From: Siphonodentalium dalli
Taxonomy: Eukaryota > Mollusca > Scaphopoda > Gadilida > Siphonodentaliidae
Direction: 5' to 3'
NCBI GenBank assembly: GCA_032622095.1
Contig: CP136063.1
Coordinates: forward strand, 28,644,987 to 28,708,986
Length of the DNA stretch: 64,000 bases
Part shown: in pieces, positions 29,960-41,544 of the stretch
Layout of the letters: each line of letters starts with the position of its first letter
Position numbering within the stretch: position 1 is the first letter of the stretch
The notes under the pieces: model-generated
Database searches by the model: none
Seen by the model: the letters and a program-made list of their open reading frames with translations, nothing else
Told to the model about the DNA's origin: nothing
Program-made: the position numbers and the translations under genes

Positions 29960-30260
29960 GGGCGCATAGCATTCGGCAAACCTCGCCAGATTCCGTACCG
30001 TTACAGTTAGAATATTACGTCCCCTGGCAGGCCATAGCAACGTTGGAAATGATGACGTAATTTCGCTACAAAATGGTGGCGCTCTCTTGTTTGCGAAATT
30101 TGAAATGGAATTGCTTGTTATTGTTATCGCTCGTATTTTAAATGTACAACGGTATCACAGCACGTAAGCGTTGAGAACAGACGAGAAAGCACAAGCGAAG
30201 ATAGCACTACGAGCCAATTACTGGAATGACTGTAGAGTCAAAGCAGTCAAAAGAAGAAGA
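29960..30260 (+). promoter_or_regulatory. Candidate promoter region
   Basis: A repeat-free stretch with CCATAGCAACG (RFX-like half site), GATGACGTAA (CRE-like) and AAAATGGTGGCGC (YY1-like) within about 60 bp near 30022-30080, followed by a purine-rich AAGAAGAAGAAG. This clustering resembles a TATA-less promoter, but no convincing coding exon follows within the next kilobases. Confidence 0.25.
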
Positions 30261-32369
30261 AGAATAACAACTACATGTCAACAACAACAACTTGTTAAGT
30301 TGTTTTGAAGTTGAAGTGAACTGTGTTCAAAGTGAAAATCAGTCAGTCGGAAAGAAACTCAATGACGAATCTGTGACTGAAATTAATATGAAAATGAAGG
30401 TCACTGGAATGGAATGTGGACTGGTCTGTGCAGACTGCTCACCACGGCGATTTGACTTGTTCTGTTATTGTTCAATTTTAAGTCTGTTTTCACCTGGACT
30501 GGTTTAGTGGTTAGACTTAGACTAGAGTTTCAACTGCAAGCGGCAAATCGTTCAATCTACTAACTACTTCTCTAAATAGTAAATTTAATTGTTAATATCT
30601 AACACTGTCATGTCAAACCTCAACTTGGGTCAAGGAAATCATAAAATGGACATTTTAGAGCTGACTGATTTACTATACACAGTATAGTTCAGTCATGAAC
30701 CGTTGAACGTAGCGCGTAGCTGGAACTTGTGGACGCAGTAATCGGTGAAAGCGTTCATGTGGCTTACTAATCTAATAATATTAGGATTGTATTAGTCAAT
30801 TTAGTGATTACAGATTACTAAATTTAGTTATCAACGACTTCAGCCTCACCCACTCACTGTGAATGTGACTAAGGTCAAAATACAATTCTAGCCATCTACA
30901 GTCGACAGACTCGACACACAGATGTAACAAACATGTGAAGCTCAGTGAATTGGTGACTAACAAAGTGAGTCATTTATCTTCTTGTTGAGTGAAGGAAAAG
31001 AAGAACATCTCCCAATCACACTTGGTATCGGCACACTGCATAGTTCATGCAGTGACTGGTGAGAGGATATGCTTCCGGGCCAACTTTCCATCTGTGTGTA
31101 TGAATTCTGTTTCCTGCGATGGACACATCAAGTTAAATTTAATAATTATATTGCACGGTGATTAGTTTTAGCATTCTCATATATTAAATAATTCCAGATT
31201 TTAACACTGTGTTCTCGATTTAAACCTTAAGCATAAAGCGGGAGCTTGATCAGCATGGCTAGCATATATATATTAACTAGTGGCTATTTGTGGACAAATT
31301 ATTAAATATAGCTCTGCGTACTTGCTATTGTCGACTTGACACATTGGGATTGGAATAATATGTATGCTAAACATAATAATTCCAGGCCAACTTAGTTGAA
31401 TTGTCACGACCTTCTAGTTATACATGTACATGACTAATGTAGTAATGAGGCAATCATATAAATGTTTAATCTAGTAGCATTTTCTCAGACCATGCCATGA
31501 ACATCTATGTATCTATGCCTGTCAAGAATAATGCCATTCCTCCCGGGCAATTATTAAAATGTTCATATACTATCAGATGCCTATTAACCAATAGTGTCAG
31601 CATGTGTCGCATGATTAGTAATTTTAGATAAAATTCTCAACGATCATTAAGTTTTTCAGTCTAGGTCTCCGCTATCACTATTATTGACCATCACAATGCT
31701 TAGACATCTGAGAGTACGATATAAGCTCACAAAAGTCATGAACAATCATGCAATCTCGAGCTGGGACCACCCTTAATACTTGTTTCTCATCATCTATTTC
31801 ACAGAAGGGGTCACCCCTAAGTAGTAACCGTATAGGAAACACACCGAACATACCACTATTGCACAATGACATCAGTTTGTTTGATCTAAATTATTTAGCC
31901 CCAAAACAATAGTCATTTGGCAAATTATCTCATTCCTTTTCGAAGTGCCTGCCATCTACTGAAGTTGGATCCTACCAGGGCCATAAATTATGTCTCATTG
32001 AGTCATTGTGTCCCATCCATGTAAATCGCTGAAAGTCAAGCATACATAAACCTCTATAAATAAATCAGATGTGGCTATGTGAAATATGCAATAAATCCCC
32101 GTTTTCATAAAAATGTATTCAGTATTATATGTAAATTTATCCAATAAAGATATTTTTCTTGAAGGTCCTGAATCCGAATCAATAGTCCCCATATCATCAG
32201 ATTCCAACAACAAGAGGATTTTTTGAAATGCCGCTTCAGTTGACAGAATTAATTGCTCGAAAATAATGCTAACTGCAGTCAATTATGGCATAAAATTGAC
32301 AAAAACCTGTAATTTATCAACATTTTGCTCAACGAATATTGCTGGTTTGTCAAACATCTGACACACACA
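30261..32369. other. No gene seen
   Basis: About 2.1 kb of largely unique AT-rich DNA with only short frames. The frame at 30292-30507 has no recognisable domain. Introns or regulatory DNA of a neighbouring gene are possible. Confidence 0.4.
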
Positions 32370-32379
32370 AAAAAACCCA

Positions 32380-32605
32380 GTTGATTTTAGAGTTATCCAT
32401 CTCCATCTGCAATTTGGTCAGAGAAAGTATTCTCGTCTGCTGTTTGCTGGGCCACGTAAAATTAAAATGATAGATTTTATAAATCGGAATCTGATCACTC
32501 TGAGCTTTGATGTTGTGGGTTCCTCGACTTGAATCAAATATTGTTCACCTTCGAAGTCAAGGAAATAGTAATCTGCGAGGGATAATTCGGATTGAGTACC
32601 TTTAA
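32380..32605. mobile_element. Family D fragment (right end)
   Basis: Ends GGATTGAGTACC-TTTAAAA (TTAA at 32602) and contains CTGAGCTTTGATG and TTCCTCGACTTGAATCAAAT, diverged from the complete copies at 33.5 and 53.3 kb. Confidence 0.75.
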
Positions 32606-33129
32606 AATTGCAAAAATTAAATAAAATAATTTTGCCTTGAAAATTGGTTGCTTGGCCAGATTCAACCTTCACCTGATGATTGCATTTTGAAGAAATATAG
32701 TAACATGTGCTATATGGCTAATATCTCTTGACTGGCGCCATGGATATTGGTCTGGAAATTAGAGAAATGTTAGAGGCAATATCTCACTCTGACCCATGTC
32801 TAACTGTGGCCCACATTCCCCTATATCTGGTGCTGCAACATATTCTCGTGCAAATAGGTTTATTTGTACCTAAATATTCACATATGTTCATATTTTTTGT
32901 ATTTATTTAAATTTGTTTAAATAAAAATTTAGAAAAACTAACGCCATTATACACTCTGTTAGGGCACCCTGAGTCACCACACCAAATTTCGTTGAAATCT
33001 GAGCACCAATATTAACAAAGACATGTTGGTCTCAACTTTACTCCAGTCTTATATATGTATATATAAACAGTCCCATGAAACATGTATACATTTATTGATG
33101 GACGTGTCATGGGCTCTTCATACAAGATC

Positions 33130-33235
33130 AGGTTCATTATTCCGAAGGTTACATATTCCGAAGGGTCACTAGTCCAAAGGTTCTTATTAAGAAGGTTCGC
33201 TATTCTGAAGGTATGCTATTCTGGGCGTATTTAAC
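33130..33235. repeat. Short degenerate repeats of ATTCCGAAGGTTC type
   Basis: Variants of ATTCCGAAGGTT occur at least five times. Inverted variants (GAACCTTTGGA, AATAGCGAACC) occupy 34000-34160 on the other side of the family D elements. The D elements therefore appear to have inserted into, or between, arms of an older inverted repeat. Confidence 0.55.
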
Positions 33236-33259
33236 CAGAAAAGATGGACAACTCTAATA

Positions 33260-33497
33260 CCTAGTAGTTATTATTACCACGATTTTACAGTTATCCATCT
33301 TTATCTGGAAGACCGCCCGTTTGACCTCGTCCTGGCACGATTTGGCCCAGAAACAATAAAAATAGCAAACTGCAAAGATCGATATCTAATTACTCTGAGC
33401 TTTGATGGGTGGGTTCGACACTAATCAAATATTTTTTTCCCACCGAAGCCAAAGAAAGAGTAATTTAGCAGCGTCTTATCGGATTGAGTACCTTTAA
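33260..33497. mobile_element. Family D partial copy abutting a complete copy
   Basis: Right half of a D element ending ATCGGATTGAGTACC-TTTAA. Its terminal TTAA (33494-33497) is also the first TTAA of the next copy. Confidence 0.75.
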
Positions 33498-33981
33498 AGG
33501 TACTTAATCCGAACAGAGGGTCTCCATCTCAACAGATTCCAACAACAACAATCCGATCAGAGGGTCTCATATTACTATTTCTTTGGCTTTGGGGGTAAAA
33601 AATATTTGATTCGAGTCGAGGAGCCCATCAAACAAAGCTCAGAGTTATTAGATATTGATTTTTTAAATTTGTTAGTTTCTCGAGATGAGTACTAATAATT
33701 GCCGCCAGTTTCGTAACCTGCGCGAGATGTGTACACCAAAACACAATTCAAACAGACAAGGATGGATAACTCTAAAATCAAGAGGTAATAATAACGCAAT
33801 TTTGACTGAGTTCTGGGCCATAAAGTATTCCCGATAATGAAAAATAATAGATTTCTAAAATCGATATCTAACAAATCTGAGCTTTGATGGGTGACTTCCT
33901 CGACTCGAATCAAATATTTTTGACCCCCAAAGCCATTGAAATAGTAATTGAGAGGAGTTTTATCGGATTGAGTACCTTTAA
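33494..33981 (+). mobile_element. Family D element, complete, TTAA-flanked
   Basis: 488 bp from TTAA-AGGTACTTAATCCGA to TCGGATTGAGTACCT-TTAA (33978-33981). The ends are inverted repeats that continue far inward: ATTTGATTCGAGTCGAGGA on one side, TCCTCGACTCGAATCAAAT on the other. No ORF. It is close in sequence to 53310-53799. Confidence 0.9.
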
Positions 33982-34452
33982 GTTATTTCCTTCATAAAAA
34001 GAGTCTTATAATAAAGAACCCTCTCAATACTTTAGAATATAGATAATAGAATGAAACTTCAAAATAACAAGTTATAAAAACCTTCTGAATATTGAGGAAT
34101 ATAGAGAACTTCGGTATAATGAACCTTGGGAATAGCGAACCTTTGGACATAGAGTGACATGTCGCCGTCCTACGGTCCATACGCACTGGCGTGATCGTGA
34201 TTCGTATATCCCAAGTTGGCCAGAAATACAGGCACTCCTATGAAACAAACATTTATCATTTTATAGATGGACGTACGTGTTTTGGGTTGTCCATACGTAC
34301 TGACGTAATCATATTATGTATAGTAGTTCTTATAAATATCAAGTTTACTTGGAAAAAAAATCAACAACAAAAAAACGAACAACAAAAGACACATATGTTG
34401 TAAATAGACAAAATCTATTTTTATGCAATTATTTCTATCCAACACCTGTATC

Positions 34453-35046
34453 TTAAAGGGATACTGTACCCAAATGTTGTTGTTGGTTTCTATGGTCTCT
34501 GAGTCGGAGAATAAGGTAACAATTTTTCTATTATTTGAAAGTCTGTTGAGTACGAAGTAGTGTTACGGATGGCAAATTTACCGGAATACAAAAATACAAA
34601 TTGTTGTTGTCGAGTGATTTTTGTACAGTTTTCAACCAAATGTATCAAATAAAAGTTATATTATATATGCATACTAGTCCCATGTACTCATTTATGTTAT
34701 TGTATCGTCACTAGTCAGTGAGTGGCTTGAGTTTTCTCCCCGTATCAGCATGTTTCAAACGATCGTGTGTGCAATGGGTTTACTAATCCAGTATCCCTCA
34801 ATTATAATTTGATTACGTCTTGAACAAGGAAATTCGTATTTTAATTTACGCCATTTTATGGCTGCAGCCATAAATTCAATTTATATTAAATTAATAAATT
34901 ATAAAATTTTAAGATAGCCTATTAACCTGAGCGTTTACAGAATACATCTTCGACTCAAATTACATATGTTTCTATATATTATCGATAATATTAGATCGTT
35001 GTTATCGCCGAAAATTTATTGAAAATGGCGTACATTACCCCTTTAA
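34453..35046 (+). mobile_element. Family B element, TTAA-flanked
   Basis: 594 bp from TTAA-AGGGATACTGTACCC to GGCGTACATTACCCC-TTTAAA (TTAA 35043-35046). The ends form an imperfect inverted repeat, TTAAAGGG(G)TA-TGTAC. A fragment of the same family in the opposite orientation lies at 57287-57526. No transposase. Confidence 0.8.
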
Positions 35047-35189
35047 AATAATGATTATCCATATGTTTTACTTCGCCTATACTCTTACTATCTAGTTTTG
35101 TAATGTAACCCATCAACTTGGGGTGCTCCTCACACATATGAGGGATCTCCCCAACAACTCAACTATCGGTGTCAATACAGGAGATCGTC

Positions 35190-36051
35190 CACAGATTCAA
35201 CACGAATGTGGGGTATGTGGGAACCATTAATACATTCAGAATATCTTACTTCACACGTGAGAGGTCACGCAGGCGATCGACCATTCGAGTGTGATTTGCG
35301 GGAAAATATTCACAAATTCTGGAACTTTATCTAACCATGAGATAATGCACATGGCGAACCGTCAATTCGTGTGTGATTTATGCGGGGAAAATTCAAACAA
35401 TCATAAGAGAATCCACACGAGAGCTCATCCACACGAGTATGACATGTGCGGATTGGTCAGTCTGACAAGGCACAAGAGATTCCATACCAGCGATTCTCCA
35501 CACACGTGTCATATGTGGGAAAACATTTAGTTCACACAAATACGTAAACATGAAAACCCGCATAAACATACACGCAGGACATCGACCGTACGAATGTGAG
35601 ATATGTGGTAAGTAAACATGAGAACCCACATGAACATACACGCAGGTCATCGACCGTACGAATGTGAGATGTGGTAAGTAAACATGAGAACCCACATAAA
35701 CATACACGCAGGACATCGAGCGTACGAATGTGAGATATGTGGTAAGTAAACATGAGAACCCACATAAAGATACACACAGGACATCGACCGTACGAATGTG
35801 AGATGTGGTAAGTAAACATGAGAACCCACATAAACATACACGCAGGACATCAAGCCTACGAATGTGAGATATGTGGTAAAGAATTTACTCGGTTAGGAAC
35901 TCTGACTGCATATGAGAAAACATACGGGAGAGCGTCCGTATCACTATGGTGTTTGTGATAAATCGTTTGCTGACTCAGGTGCACTGACGAAACACAAGAA
36001 GATCCACATAGGCGATCATCCACTTGCGTGCGATATGTGTCGATTTGCAGA
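35190..36051 (+). pseudogene. Decayed C2H2 zinc-finger gene
   Basis: Plus-strand fingers in several frames: HECGVCG, CGKIFTNSGTLSNHEIMHM, FVCDLCGE, then SLTRHKRFHTSDSPHTCHM. A tract of truncated finger repeats follows (35540-35876). The last part reads YECEICGKEFTRLGTL, then after one lost base near 35912 HMRKHTGERPYHYG, CDKSFADSGALTKHKK and IHIGDHPLACDMCRFAE to TGA at about 36051. Several key Cys are gone (HYGVC in place of CxxC) and at least three frame changes separate the pieces. The linkers (HAGHRP, TGERP, IGDHP) differ from the TGDKP of the intact gene at 37.3 kb. Confidence 0.75.
35540..35876 (+). repeat. Tandem repeat of a truncated zinc-finger unit, five copies of 65-68 bp
   Basis: Each unit reads AACATGAGAACCCACAT, AAACATACACGCAGGACATC, CGTACGAATGTGAGAT(AT)GTGG, then TAAGTAAAC. 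A full finger repeat is 84 bp; these lack about 18 bp at the start of the helix. Copies alternate between an ATATGTGG and an ATGTGG form. The junction created by the deletion is GGTAAGT, identical to a strong splice donor. Confidence 0.85.
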
Positions 36052-36119
36052 GTGAGGTCCCCCAGAGGGTGGATTTAGTGATGCTATCCCGCAAGGAAAT
36101 AAAACCCTTGTACTATAGA

Positions 36120-36591
36120 TTAAAGATGGATTATCTCTTTAAATAGCAAATTTTAAATAGTTGCGTGGGTATAAAATAATCAATATGAAATGAAGACCCG
36201 TGTCCGGAAAAGCTTCTAACAACTAATATTCATTTTATTTCGAATATTCAATCGGGACCGTGTATGTGTCTATTTTTAGAACAGACCATTCGGATGATAC
36301 CATATTGCGATATAGATCACTGGGATGTTCCTATAGCTACGTACCGAAAGTCAAATGTCTCAGGTTGATTGTTTGTATTGTTTTGTTCCATAGTTATAAG
36401 CGATAATAAGTATAACTAACGTTTATTTGTGACAAAATTGTACAATAAAATTTCTGCTCTCTGTTAACAGTAACCACTATTGTCCGTTAGCTAAACAACT
36501 ACACCTTTTTAGACTAGAAAATATTCGAAATACAATTAATATTAATCGACAGAAGCAAATACATGTTTACAAAGAGATAATCCACCTTTAA
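36120..36591 (+). mobile_element. Family A element, TTAA-flanked, with internal deletion
   Basis: 472 bp from TTAA-AGATGGATTATC (36120) to GATAATCCACCT-TTAA (36588-36591). About 67 bp near the right end are missing relative to the 27.1 kb copy (AGAAGCAAATACATG junction). Confidence 0.9.
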
Positions 36592-37050
36592 AATAACCAC
36601 CAAATTATTGTCAACACGCATGGACCATTGTTCTGGCAGATACAAATAAGATCTAACAGAAACGCAGGCATCGCGAATCGAGAAAAAAACGATAACGACG
36701 CTGGAAAAGAATGAGGGACAAATACCTCATATTAAAATGGCGGCGCTTCCAGTCGAGATTGGCAAGTCGCTTATTTGGTCAAATTTTTGTACATGTATAT
36801 GTTGCACGAACATGGTCACTAATTATATTTGTGCTGTGCAATATTTTTGTATGAGGAGGAGACTGTTTCAAAACACTTGAAAAAATTGTCTTTTGGCATG
36901 AGGGGCTGTTTCAAAAGAATTATGTCTTTGCTAGCCATGACAGAATCATTTGGTAATTCCCAATAGGTCTACTCCTTGAATTATTTTTTTTTAGTTGCGA
37001 ATATATTTGGAATGTTTCCTGATTGTTGGGAAAATGACCTCCTGCTTCTG
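36592..37050. other. Unique spacer with a YY1-like motif
   Basis: No ORF of note. AAAATGGCGGCGC at about 36736-36748 is a strong match to the YY1-type promoter motif. It could mark the start of a plus-strand transcript or be incidental. Confidence 0.3.
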
Positions 37051-37345
37051 TTACGGTGATTGCTCCTCTATTTGGAGGCAGAACCTCCCTAGGTACATCG
37101 ATGTTACAGTGGTTGTTCCTCTATTTGGCGACCTAACCTCTCTAGGTACAGCGGTGCCACTGGGGTTATCATCCCATGAGCTTTGACCAAACTCTCTGTG
37201 CGGTACCTTACAATCATAAAGTTCATAGTGCAGCGCTAATTTACGAAGAAGATTCATTCTGCCCTCCTTTTCTGCTCTGTCATCGGAATCTAAGATTGTT
37301 TCCAGTTCTCCTTCGAAGAACATATTAAATGTCACAAACTCCTGT
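37051..37345 (-). CDS. Possible separate exon downstream of the zinc-finger gene; family not recognised
   Basis: In the frame next to that of the zinc fingers, the minus strand reads EFVTFNMFFEGELETILD, then DDRAEKEGRMNLLRKLALHY and ELYDCKVPHREFGQSSW, to a stop at 37051. This is much more protein-like than a random frame. Just before it lies CATCTCTCCAACAG-GAG, a good splice acceptor (37344 on the minus strand). It may be an exon spliced to something other than the finger exon, or the relic of a fusion. The finger frame stops at 37325, within its first codons. Confidence 0.35.
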
Positions 37346-38002
37346 TGGAGAGATGTATGTGGGCTTATCTCCGGCGTGGATTCTTGTATGTGTCGCCAAA
37401 GTTCTCGATTGACAAAATGATTTTCCGCATATGTCACAACGGTAAGGCTTATCTCCGGTGTGGATTCTCTTATGTGTCACTAAGTTACTCGATATATTAA
37501 ATGATTTCCCGCATATATCACAATGGTAAGGCTTATCTCCGGTGTGGATTCTCTTATGTATCACCAAGCCACTCGATGTATTAAACGATTTCCCGCATAT
37601 ATCACAACGGTAAGGTTTATCTCCGGTGTGGATTCTCTTATGTCTCACCAAGGTGCCCGATCGATTAAACGATTTTCCACATATATCACAACGGTAAGGT
37701 GTATCTCCAGTGTGGATTCTCCTATGTTCCAACAAGCTGGTCGAGTGAGTAAATGATTTCCCGCATATTTTACATCGGTAAGGTTTATCTCCGGTGTGGA
37801 TTCTCATATGCTTCACCAAGTTGGAGGATTGGCTAAATGATTTACAGCATATATCACAATGGTAAGGTTTATCTCCGGTGTGGATTCTCGTATGCAGCAT
37901 TAAGCTGTTCGATCGGGTAAACAATTTCCCACATACGTCACAATGATGTCGTTTATTCCCTCTGTGGGCGGCCTCATCACTATTCAGGTTAGCATCTCCC
38001 AT
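37325..38002 (-). CDS. C2H2 zinc-finger protein, seven fingers, intact frame
   Basis: Starts at a true ATG (38002-38000) and runs 225 residues to TAA at 37325. After an acidic N-terminus of about 18 residues there are seven consecutive C2H2 fingers of 28 residues joined by TGDKP (once TGDTP) linkers. All seven keep both Cys and both His. Predicted base-contact residues (-1, 2, 3, 6) are RNSL, QSNK, HTSE, RGTR, TSGI, ISNT and QRTT, so each finger would read different DNA. This suggests a sequence-specific nuclear DNA-binding protein with no visible effector domain. The C-terminus, DKPTYISPTGVCD, is shared with the 46-kb array, so the two are paralogues. Finger TSGI and finger QSNK are also found there. 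Extra 5' exons are possible. Confidence 0.85.
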   Translation of the reverse strand: MGDANLNSDEAAHRGNKRHHCDVCGKLFTRSNSLMLHTRIHTGDKPYHCDICCKSFSQSSNLVKHMRIHTGDKPYRCKICGKSFTHSTSLLEHRRIHTGDTPYRCDICGKSFNRSGTLVRHKRIHTGDKPYRCDICGKSFNTSSGLVIHKRIHTGDKPYHCDICGKSFNISSNLVTHKRIHTGDKPYRCDICGKSFCQSRTLATHTRIHAGDKPTYISPTGVCDI

Positions 38003-38786
38003 CGCGTAGAATATTGAATAGTCATATACATGTAGTATCCGCTGAATATCAGGTGAAGTGGCAATATCTTTATATAGAGAAAAATCTTATCTAATTGAGT
38101 AATTCGAACCGAATTTCATTAGCACAATGTAACTGTAAATTATGTAGTTCACGGTAACGAAGGTTATCCTAAATGTATAGATACAGAGAAGAAGAAGGTA
38201 CGGGCGGATCAAGTGTCATTCGAACAAGGACGAGAGAAATATCGTATCCTGATGAATAAACGTGCGCATAAATATGTGGTTGTGCATAGAAGCAACATCC
38301 ACGAAACGATAGATGAATACACAGTCTTTTCGTGAGTAAGTGCATTTTATAGTCACAACATCTCCTCTCATCAAAACGGGGCAATAAATAATTGCTATCA
38401 TACTCATTTGAATTGTGCTTATTATTTTGTTTTTCATTTTATATTTACTCACTTTGAATTCACACACCCTAATGTGAAAATTCAAAATGACACAATTTTA
38501 TACGTGCATGAAAATTATGTTTCCTATGGCACACAGAGTAATGGGGTTTATGTTTCCTATGGCACACAGAGTAATGGTGCTTCTAGTAATACTTGAAAGT
38601 GGACTTCAGGGCCACCACAACATAAATGTTCTGCATGGTTAGAAGATGACTGTGAAATACCAGTAACTCATGAATATAACCATATTTCACAACCTGGTCC
38701 AATAAAAACTATGTCATTTCCTTTAGTTATGAGCATCACTGACATGATATCTCTCAGTTTTAAATTTGCACCAATGGGTGCCCGAC
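38003..38786. other. Upstream flank of the zinc-finger gene; a 35-bp direct repeat
   Basis: No ORF of note. TTATGTTTCCTATGGCACAC followed by AGAGTAATGG occurs twice in tandem at about 38516-38577. Confidence 0.5.
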
Positions 38787-38985
38787 AACTAGTACTATGT
38801 AAATCTAAACAAACTAGTACTATATAAATCTAAACAAACTAGTACTATGTTAATCTAAACAAACTAGTACTATGTAAATATAAACAAACTAGTACTATGT
38901 AAATCTAAACAAACTAGTAATATGTTAATCTAAACAAACTAGTACTATGTAAATATAAACAAACTAGTACTATGTAAATCTAAAA
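38787..38985. repeat. 25-bp tandem repeat, about eight copies
   Basis: Unit AAACTAGTACTATG plus TAAATCTAAAC, with T/A variants (GTAAATC, GTTAATC, GTAAATA). The spacing of AAACTAGTAC is exactly 25 bp. The variants alternate, which suggests a two-unit expansion. Confidence 0.93.
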
Positions 38986-38996
38986 CAGGTAAGGTA

Positions 38997-39036
38997 TAGA
39001 GGATCTCCAATGAGTTATGTTGTTATCTATGTTTAC
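38997..39036. repeat. Short dispersed repeat, copy 1
   Basis: GAGGATCTCCAATGAGTTAT followed by GTTGTTATCTATGTTTA, matched at 44874-44912 next to the GC-rich island. Confidence 0.75.
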
Positions 39037-40560
39037 TTATGTTGGGATATAAGATTATATATAGAGGATGGAATGGAACAGAAAAGAGCGTGCCGTGTTA
39101 GTCTATTCCTGATTGGTTATAATAAAGAGCGTTTTGTTTCACTTTTGTGCGATAAGTTGAAAACGACTGCGAAATGGCGGTGATAATGAACATGATTTTT
39201 TTCTGAGCATATGAAGCCAGCATAACATTAATTCGTGCTCGCCAATTTACCCTTTTGACGATTTAATAAAGTATGTATAGTTACAACTAATCGCCCGATT
39301 CCGGATATTTATTACTAATAAGTGGGTTTCATAATACTCGGGTACACAGGCGCTGGTGAAATTTCACAAAAAGGCAGTATTATGTGTTAAAGTATTGGTC
39401 CCATGTTACATTTCCGAGTTCTAATTACAATAAAGTTGCCTTGTCCGATTTGATACTTAGGTGACGTTTACACATAGCCGGTGAAGCCGTTACCCGGCGA
39501 ACCCGTTAGCCGGCGAAGGTTGGGCAGAGTGTTTACACTTCGCCGGCGAAGATACGCATATATTCATGTGTCTCCTTTACTTGTTAATAGTTTTCGTTTT
39601 AGTTCTCACTGAACTGCAATATGATATTGCTGTACACCTGTAAACATCTAGCCGCTTCCTGTTAGAGATATGGTTGGGCAGTATAGTGAAATGAAACTTT
39701 TTAGAAATGGAAATGCCGAAATTATTAATATCCAACTCAAACTTTCAGGTATTGCTATTGTTAATTTTATAGATATTTAAAAAACATTGTTAATGGTTTG
39801 TTTGGGTTCATATACAGCCTGTGAAGTAAGTGTCGCACCAAAAGCATGGCCATTTTCAGTTTTGAGATCTTTTCGTCGCATACATCTACAAATTGGTGTC
39901 TAATAATTCGGATTGGATTTTATAAAATTTATACTATATATATAAGTTTCAACATCGCGAATCAAATGTGACACATTTTCCGTTTGCACATTATACAATC
40001 AAATATGTTTTTCATTTTACTCGGGCGTTCACCATGTCCATGTATATAGGGCCGTGGCGATGGGGGTGTCTCATCCCAACTTTAATCAAAATATTCAAAA
40101 GCTGGAAATTTCTTACCTGACACGGCAATAGTTGGACATTTGACATCAGCAATATATTGAAATTGTTCTCGTAGTTTTATTTTCAACAATTTGTTATTGG
40201 TGATTTCTTTAGGCAACATTTGCTTATTTTTTTACCAAATTGTTGGACTGAAATGACCATCAGTTGGAAATGATCCAACCTTATTAGAGGTGCATCAAGT
40301 TTGGAAAATGTCCAACAATTGGAAATCTTAAGGCTGGATGCTAGGATTTTGCAATTTTCAGGGTTCAGATTAAAAAAAAATCTCACACCTGGCCATAACC
40401 ACGGTCGGTCGATAAATTCCAAAGATGAACAGTCCCACACCTCCAAATCAGGCCCTCTAGACCCGTCCCTGTGTAAATATGTCCACGGCGCACTCATATT
40501 TAGATTATTGAACTAATTGTCCATTAAGTTTGAATCCATAGAAACGTGCCATCCCATTTC
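39037..40560. other. No gene seen; GC-rich CCGGCGAA repeats near 39480-39555
   Basis: Mostly unique sequence. At 39480-39555 the motifs GCCGGTGAAG, CCCGGCGAAC, GCCGGCGAAG and an inverted CTTCGCCGGCGAAG cluster beside GTGTTTACACTTC, reminiscent of a DNA-transposon end, though no second end was found. Confidence 0.4.
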
Positions 40561-41069
40561 TTCCATATATATATACGGACATACGTGTACATGAATTAAT
40601 TCCCTCGAATGCGCAACAGACGTACCATGCACATGCAGAGTACGTGTACCATCATCGGTTAGTATTTATAATAATAGCTTATAACCAAGGTGCGTGACCA
40701 CCGACCTGACAGCTGATTAGAGACAATCAAACTGGCACACTGACCAATATATACACAGGTGAAAAGCGGGCTGGTCTATCAGCGATTGCACAATAATATT
40801 GTTCGAGTTAATTGTTGAAAGGAAATCACCCATGACGGCATGACCCCAGATAAACATCTAACTTAACCGCAGAGCGAATTATAATCCATACGACAATGGC
40901 CCGGTTTGCTATGTAAACACCTCCACACTAAATCCCACCACCGATCGATATTAATGCTATCAGCTTAACTTCATCTTAATAGAGGTGTTCACTTTTCGTA
41001 AACCATATACAACACCACTAATATAATTGTATTGTAAGTTTCCTGAAATGAATGGTGTTTATTGACCAA

Positions 41070-41190
41070 TATTGTTTTCAATTTTTCTAGAGGAATTAAA
41101 AAGTGATTTGCCAAATGAAATTATTTTTTGCCAAATTTGAATTATTTTTGCCATTAGCAAATTTGGCAAGTGGCAGCGCGAACACTAGTA
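41070..41190. mobile_element. Possible hAT end related to the 12.4-13.1 kb element
   Basis: GGCAAGTGGCAGCGCGAACACTAG near 41165-41188 read in pieces: GGCAGCGCGAAC matches the end of the 12.4-kb element (CAGCGCGAACC), and the repeated TTTGCCAAAT/TTTTTGCCA motifs resemble its subterminal repeats. The other end was not located. Confidence 0.4.
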
Positions 41191-41544
41191 GTATGGCATG
41201 CGTTAATAAAGTTCAAGAATATATGTTTTTGAATGTTTCAACCAGACACTGGCCTTGCAGATTAATCAAACATCGCGAAAATCATAAGGGTACTTGTTCG
41301 TGTAAGGGATAACAGCACCATATTGCGTGTGGTTATTTCTACGCACTATATAAGTTATCGATGGATGTGGTCGACAAGAATAAATATGGTAATATGACCA
41401 TGCGTTAGCGTAATTAAATAACAAAGCTAAACCACTCACATTGGGGTAACTAGCTTTTGTTTTTTAAATCAACATTGGTTTATATATTACCTGGTATTCC
41501 CGCCAAATAGGGACGTACCAAATGGATCCAACCGTGGGTGAGAC

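Noticed and set aside
30292-30507. 71-residue plus-strand frame
   Set aside because: No domain, no codon signal and no supporting neighbours. Too short to claim.
35393-35853. Minus-strand frames of about 70-107 residues rich in Val, Tyr and Cys
   Set aside because: Antisense shadows of the truncated zinc-finger tandem repeat.
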